8,180 bases of DNA from the NCBI GenBank assembly GCA_031280075.1, contig JAITHG010000094.1:1-8180 (forward strand), given 5' to 3'. Position numbers and translations under genes: made by a program. This document shows positions 6,110-8,180 of this stretch, piece after piece. The notes under the pieces were generated by a model. That model was not told the origin of the DNA. It saw only the letters and a program-made list of their open reading frames with translations, and made no database searches. The number at the start of each line of letters is the position of its first letter. Within the stretch, counting starts at the first letter, position 1. This DNA comes from Eubacteriales Family XIII. Incertae Sedis bacterium. Its GTDB lineage: Bacteria; Bacillota_A; Clostridia; Peptostreptococcales; Anaerovoracaceae.

Positions 6110-7228
6110 CTACGTGCCCCCGCTCCGTCGTTTCAAGGCATCCACAGCGCTGCGGAATTCCTCGTGGGTGGCGGTATGCAGCCCCATGCGCTCCAGGATG
6201 CCCCGGGCGACCCGTGCGGTTCGTCCACCGTCGTCCACGTCCTGTACAGACTGCGCGACACCGCGGTAGCCCTCCATAGGCGCAATGATGGAGGTCACGA
6301 CGTTCGCGCCGGCATCGAGCCTCGGCGCGAGCCCGGCTATTCCGTCCACATCCAAAGTTGCTGGGATGAAGGCATGCGGATAGAGGATGCGCATGATGGC
6401 GAGGAGCACCAATTCCCGCCTGCGTGCGCCGCGCTCAGCGCCGTTCATGGGCGTGCCTTCCTGGGGTTCGAAGCTCATGGCGCGCACCTGTGAGGCACCG
6501 ATTCGTCCCATCTCCTGCAGGGAGTGCACGAGCGATTCCGCAGACTCGCCCACGCCCGACAGGATGCCTTCTTCGACGAGCATACCGGCTGCGCGTGCCT
6601 GCACCTTAGCCTCCATGCGCAGGTTGTAGTCCTGCCCGCTGCGCAGATTCTCGAACAAGGCGCGGTCGTGCGTCTCCTGGTAGAGCGCAAAGAAGTCGGC
6701 ACCCGCGTCCGCGAGCATGCGGATCGTGTCTGTGTCCACGACCCCGGGTGAGACCATGATGCCCACGTCCGCGTGCCTGCGGATGCCCGCGACCATCTCG
6801 GCGAGCGCGCTGTGCCCTTCGCGGCGCAGTTTCGCATCCTCGCCCGAGGTCAGGTCTATGAGGTGCACGCCTGATTCGATGAGGCGCGCAGCCGTTTCGA
6901 CAACCTCCCGTGGTTCCTTCCGGTACCGCTCGATGCGGTTGGCTTTTCGATAATAGCAGAAGTGGCAGTCGTTTTCACAATAGGTGGAGTAATAGACGAA
7001 GCCGTAGAGAAAGATCTTGTCGCCGAAGACCCGCCGTCGCGTCTCGCGCGCCAGAGAGAAAAGGGCTGCTGCCTCTTCTTCGTCTGCAGTAAGCAGGTCG
7101 TCTATGAATGCCGGGGTCAGCGCCCCCGGGTTTCCGCAGATGGCCTGAAGGGATTCTGCGAACTGCTCTTTGTCGTATCCGTTCCGACGGTTCCCGTCCG
7201 TATGTTTCATTTGGCTCATTCCGTTCAT
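6110..7228 (-). CDS. pylB: PylB, methylornithine synthase (radical SAM)
   Basis: 372 residues from ATG 7228. PylB rearranges L-lysine to 3-methyl-D-ornithine, the first step of pyrrolysine synthesis. The radical SAM cluster motif CxxxCxxC is C84-C88-C91 (YCENDCHFCYYRK). Other matches to archaeal PylB: VHLIDLTSGEDAK, GIMVSPGVVD, FFALYQETHD, NLRSGQ, EEGILSGVGES, SFEPQEGTPMNG, FIPATLDVDGIAG and GANVVTSIIAP. The archaeal protein is about 350 residues, so size fits. The ATG overlaps the stop of the upstream gene (ATGA); ATGs at 7219 and 7210 are possible alternatives because no start has a strong ribosome site. The reading frame stays open upstream to 7630, but that part is the other frame of the preceding gene. 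The stop codon is TAG, the codon read by tRNA-Pyl. Confidence 0.95.
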   Translation of the reverse strand: MNGMSQMKHTDGNRRNGYDKEQFAESLQAICGNPGALTPAFIDDLLTADEEEAAALFSLARETRRRVFGDKIFLYGFVYYSTYCENDCHFCYYRKANRIERYRKEPREVVETAARLIESGVHLIDLTSGEDAKLRREGHSALAEMVAGIRRHADVGIMVSPGVVDTDTIRMLADAGADFFALYQETHDRALFENLRSGQDYNLRMEAKVQARAAGMLVEEGILSGVGESAESLVHSLQEMGRIGASQVRAMSFEPQEGTPMNGAERGARRRELVLLAIMRILYPHAFIPATLDVDGIAGLAPRLDAGANVVTSIIAPMEGYRGVAQSVQDVDDGGRTARVARGILERMGLHTATHEEFRSAVDALKRRSGGT

Positions 7229-7941
7229 ACGTTCAGCGCGTTGCGGTTTGCCACCATGCAGGATGAACAGCCGCCCCGGCTGCTCGTGCACACGAGGCAT
7301 TCCTCGCCGGGAAAATCGGCATCCGCATCTGCGAGCAGGAAGATGCCGGAGCAGGTCTTGAGCGGTACCATGACACCGCTCTCCGTGCAGCGCACCCCCA
7401 GCTCCTTGCCGCCTGCATGTCGCACGATGGGAATGCTGTCCTGGTTGGGCATCCCATAAAAACCGGGGCTGAAGCCGGGGCTGAGCCGGCAGGATGCAGA
7501 ACCGGTGCGCGCAGGCATCTCCTTGGCGAAAAGCCCCTCCATGAGGATGCGCCCCGCATCGACATAGGCAGTCCCCCACATGTACGCGTAGAGTTGGCGC
7601 ACCACGTTGTCCTCGTCGTCGAAGGAACACTCGCCGGCGGTCACGACATAGAGGACGACACCGTGCACTTTTTCCGGCGGGATGCGGACAAAGGCGGTCG
7701 CCTCCATGGCATCCCCGTCCACGCGCACTGCCGTCCCGTCGAAAGCATCCGGTCCGAGCCAGACATGGCTGCCCTGGATCTGGATGCCCCCAAGCCCTTC
7801 CTCGCGAACGGTCAACGCCTCCGCATACATGCGCTGGTGCTTCTCCTTGCCCTCGAGGTCAAAGCCCGCCGCTTTCAAGAAGAGCTTCTCCGCAAGCGGT
7901 CTCGCCTGTGCCTCGTCGATCTCGAAGTGTTCTGCAATCAT
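7225..7941 (-). CDS. Vitamin B12-dependent methionine synthase activation-domain-like protein
   Basis: 238 residues. The C-terminal half resembles the MetH reactivation domain, which binds SAM and reductively remethylates cob(II)alamin: CRLSPGFSPG (151-160, like the R..PGY signature) and LGVRCTESGVMVPLKTCSGIF (181-201, similar to the ESGMMVP/S-G segment). The tail ends with a CxxC-x6-CxxC cluster (C215, C218, C225, C228) that could bind Zn or an Fe-S cluster. No cobalamin-binding, homocysteine or methyl-THF domain is present, so it is a stand-alone protein. The ATG at 7941 has GGAGG (7951-7947) five bases upstream; a GTG at 8016 in frame lies inside the promoter and is rejected. It is the first gene of the pyl operon and overlaps pylB by four bases. 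A role in activating a corrinoid methyltransferase is inferred from family and context. Confidence 0.7.
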   Translation of the reverse strand: MIAEHFEIDEAQARPLAEKLFLKAAGFDLEGKEKHQRMYAEALTVREEGLGGIQIQGSHVWLGPDAFDGTAVRVDGDAMEATAFVRIPPEKVHGVVLYVVTAGECSFDDEDNVVRQLYAYMWGTAYVDAGRILMEGLFAKEMPARTGSASCRLSPGFSPGFYGMPNQDSIPIVRHAGGKELGVRCTESGVMVPLKTCSGIFLLADADADFPGEECLVCTSSRGGCSSCMVANRNALNV

Positions 7942-7946
7942 ATCCG

Positions 7947-7951
7947 CCTCC
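7947..7951 (-). promoter_or_regulatory. Ribosome binding site deciding the start of the first operon gene
   Basis: GGAGG on the minus strand, five bases before ATG 7941. It favours this start over the ATG four codons upstream (7953) and over GTG 8016. Confidence 0.7.
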
Positions 7952-7955
7952 ATCC

Positions 7956-7992
7956 TTCGCCATGCGAATTGCCAAGCGTTTCCTATGGCGAA
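7956..7992 (-). promoter_or_regulatory. Inverted repeat in the operon leader (possible operator or RNA hairpin)
   Basis: On the minus strand TTCGCCAT (7992-7985) is repeated as its perfect inverse ATGGCGAA (7963-7956), with 21 bases between. It starts at the last base of the -10 box and ends five bases before the GGAGG site. It could be a repressor or activator site just downstream of the promoter, or a leader hairpin near the ribosome site. No regulator is encoded nearby. Confidence 0.35.
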
Positions 7993-8021
7993 TCGTACCA
8001 CACCGGGTGCAGGCACGTCAA
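7992..8021 (-). promoter_or_regulatory. Sigma-A-type promoter of the pyl operon
   Basis: On the minus strand TTGACG (8021-8016) and TACGAT (7997-7992) are separated by 18 bases, and the -10 is preceded by TGG, giving an extended -10. Transcription would start near 7985, about 45 bases before the ATG at 7941. Gaps between the downstream protein genes are -4, 1, 3 and 52 bases, consistent with one transcript through pylD and probably pylT-pylSn. Confidence 0.65.
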
Positions 8022-8056
8022 TGCATTCGCAGCTCTTTGCAGCAAAGAAACTCGAG

Positions 8057-8087
8057 TGGTCAAGTGTGAAAGCAAATAGTACATAAT
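8057..8087 (+). promoter_or_regulatory. Possible rightward promoter (weak)
   Basis: CATAAT (8082-8087) resembles a -10 box and TGGTCA (8057-8062) a -35 box, but the spacing of 19 bases is long. It would face the rRNA-leader-like segment at the right edge and diverge from the pyl operon promoter. Confidence 0.25.
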
Positions 8088-8114
8088 AGCGCAGTGGATT
8101 GCATGAGAAAGCCA

Positions 8115-8133
8115 GCCTGCCGGTATGGTAGGC
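8115..8133 (+). other. Hairpin in the right-edge non-coding region
   Basis: GCCTGCC (8115-8121) pairs with GGTAGGC (8127-8133), seven pairs with one G-T, around the loop GGTAT. No T-run follows. It lies just before the CCTTGAAAACTGAATAA motif. A second hairpin, CGCTTT-AGTC-AAAGCG, ends exactly at the window edge (8165-8180). Confidence 0.4.
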
Positions 8134-8137
8134 GCTG

Positions 8138-8160
8138 CACCTTGAAAACTGAATAACATC
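8138..8160 (+). promoter_or_regulatory. rRNA-operon leader or 16S-23S spacer-like segment
   Basis: The stretch CACCTTGAAAACTGAATAA resembles the conserved sequence found in Firmicutes rRNA operon leaders and 16S-23S spacers, close to the antitermination boxA region. No mature rRNA or tRNA sequence is visible, so the rRNA gene itself, if present, begins beyond 8180 on the plus strand. The call rests on resemblance only. Confidence 0.45.
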
Positions 8161-8180
8161 ACATCGCTTTAGTCAAAGCG

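Noticed and set aside
5266..6279. Long plus-strand open frame of 337 residues opposite pylC
   Set aside because: Arg/Pro/His-rich shadow of the GC-rich pylC codons, without ribosome site or recognisable motifs.
7229..7630. Upstream extension of the pylB frame
   Set aside because: This part overlaps the MetH-activation-like gene in another frame and has no similarity to PylB; the ATGA overlap at 7228 is the natural start.
7942..8016. GTG start adding 25 residues to the MetH-activation-like protein
   Set aside because: The GTG lies at the -35 box of the predicted promoter and has no ribosome site.
7417..8079. Plus-strand open frame of 220 residues opposite the MetH-activation-like gene
   Set aside because: Runs through the promoter region and has shadow-like composition; no ribosome site or motif.
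8088..8180. A tRNA or rRNA gene at the right edge
   Set aside because: No cloverleaf or mature rRNA start can be folded or recognised; only leader-like sequence is seen.

Overview
This window carries a complete bacterial pyrrolysine (Pyl) cassette on the minus strand, converging on a two-gene operon for secreted proteins on the plus strand. The host is most likely a high-GC anaerobic Gram-positive bacterium, such as a Clostridia- or Negativicutes-type Firmicute. The reasons are the split pyrrolysyl-tRNA synthetase (separate PylSn and PylSc, the bacterial type), GGAGG-type ribosome binding sites, a sigma-A-like promoter, a lipoprotein with a DUF4430 domain, and a Firmicutes-like rRNA leader/spacer motif at the right edge. 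The genus cannot be fixed from the sequence.

Layout. Bases 1-127 are a leader. A signal-peptide beta-propeller (PQQ-like repeat) protein at 128-1609 overlaps by ATGA a lipoprotein with a low-complexity linker and a C-terminal DUF4430/transcobalamin-like domain (1606-2478). A hairpin plus T-run ends this operon. The minus-strand operon, read right to left, starts from a TTGACG-18-TACGAT promoter near 8000. It contains a MetH-activation-domain-like protein (7941-7225), pylB (7228-6110), pylC (6108-4726), pylSc (4722-3880), pylD (3827-2973, TTG start), the amber suppressor tRNA gene pylT (2941-2870) and pylSn (2802-2488). The last ~160 bases are non-coding and resemble an rRNA operon leader or spacer.

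How it works. PylB converts lysine to methylornithine, PylC ligates it to a second lysine, and PylD oxidises and cyclises the product to pyrrolysine. PylSc (catalytic) and PylSn (tRNA-binding) charge tRNA-Pyl(CUA), which reads UAG. All parts are present and look intact. No methylamine methyltransferase, the usual Pyl-containing client, lies in the window. The first gene of the operon is a likely SAM-binding, cobalamin-methyltransferase-activation-like protein, which hints that Pyl supply is co-expressed with upkeep of corrinoid methyltransferases. The convergent DUF4430 lipoprotein may be a corrinoid-related surface protein, but that is inference.

Most unusual points: tRNA-Pyl has C instead of the near-universal U at position 33; the gene order B-C-Sc-D-T-Sn differs from the Desulfitobacterium order; pylB itself ends in UAG; pylD needs a TTG start; PylC is about 100 residues longer than the archaeal enzyme; and pylT seems to have its own extended -10 promoter.
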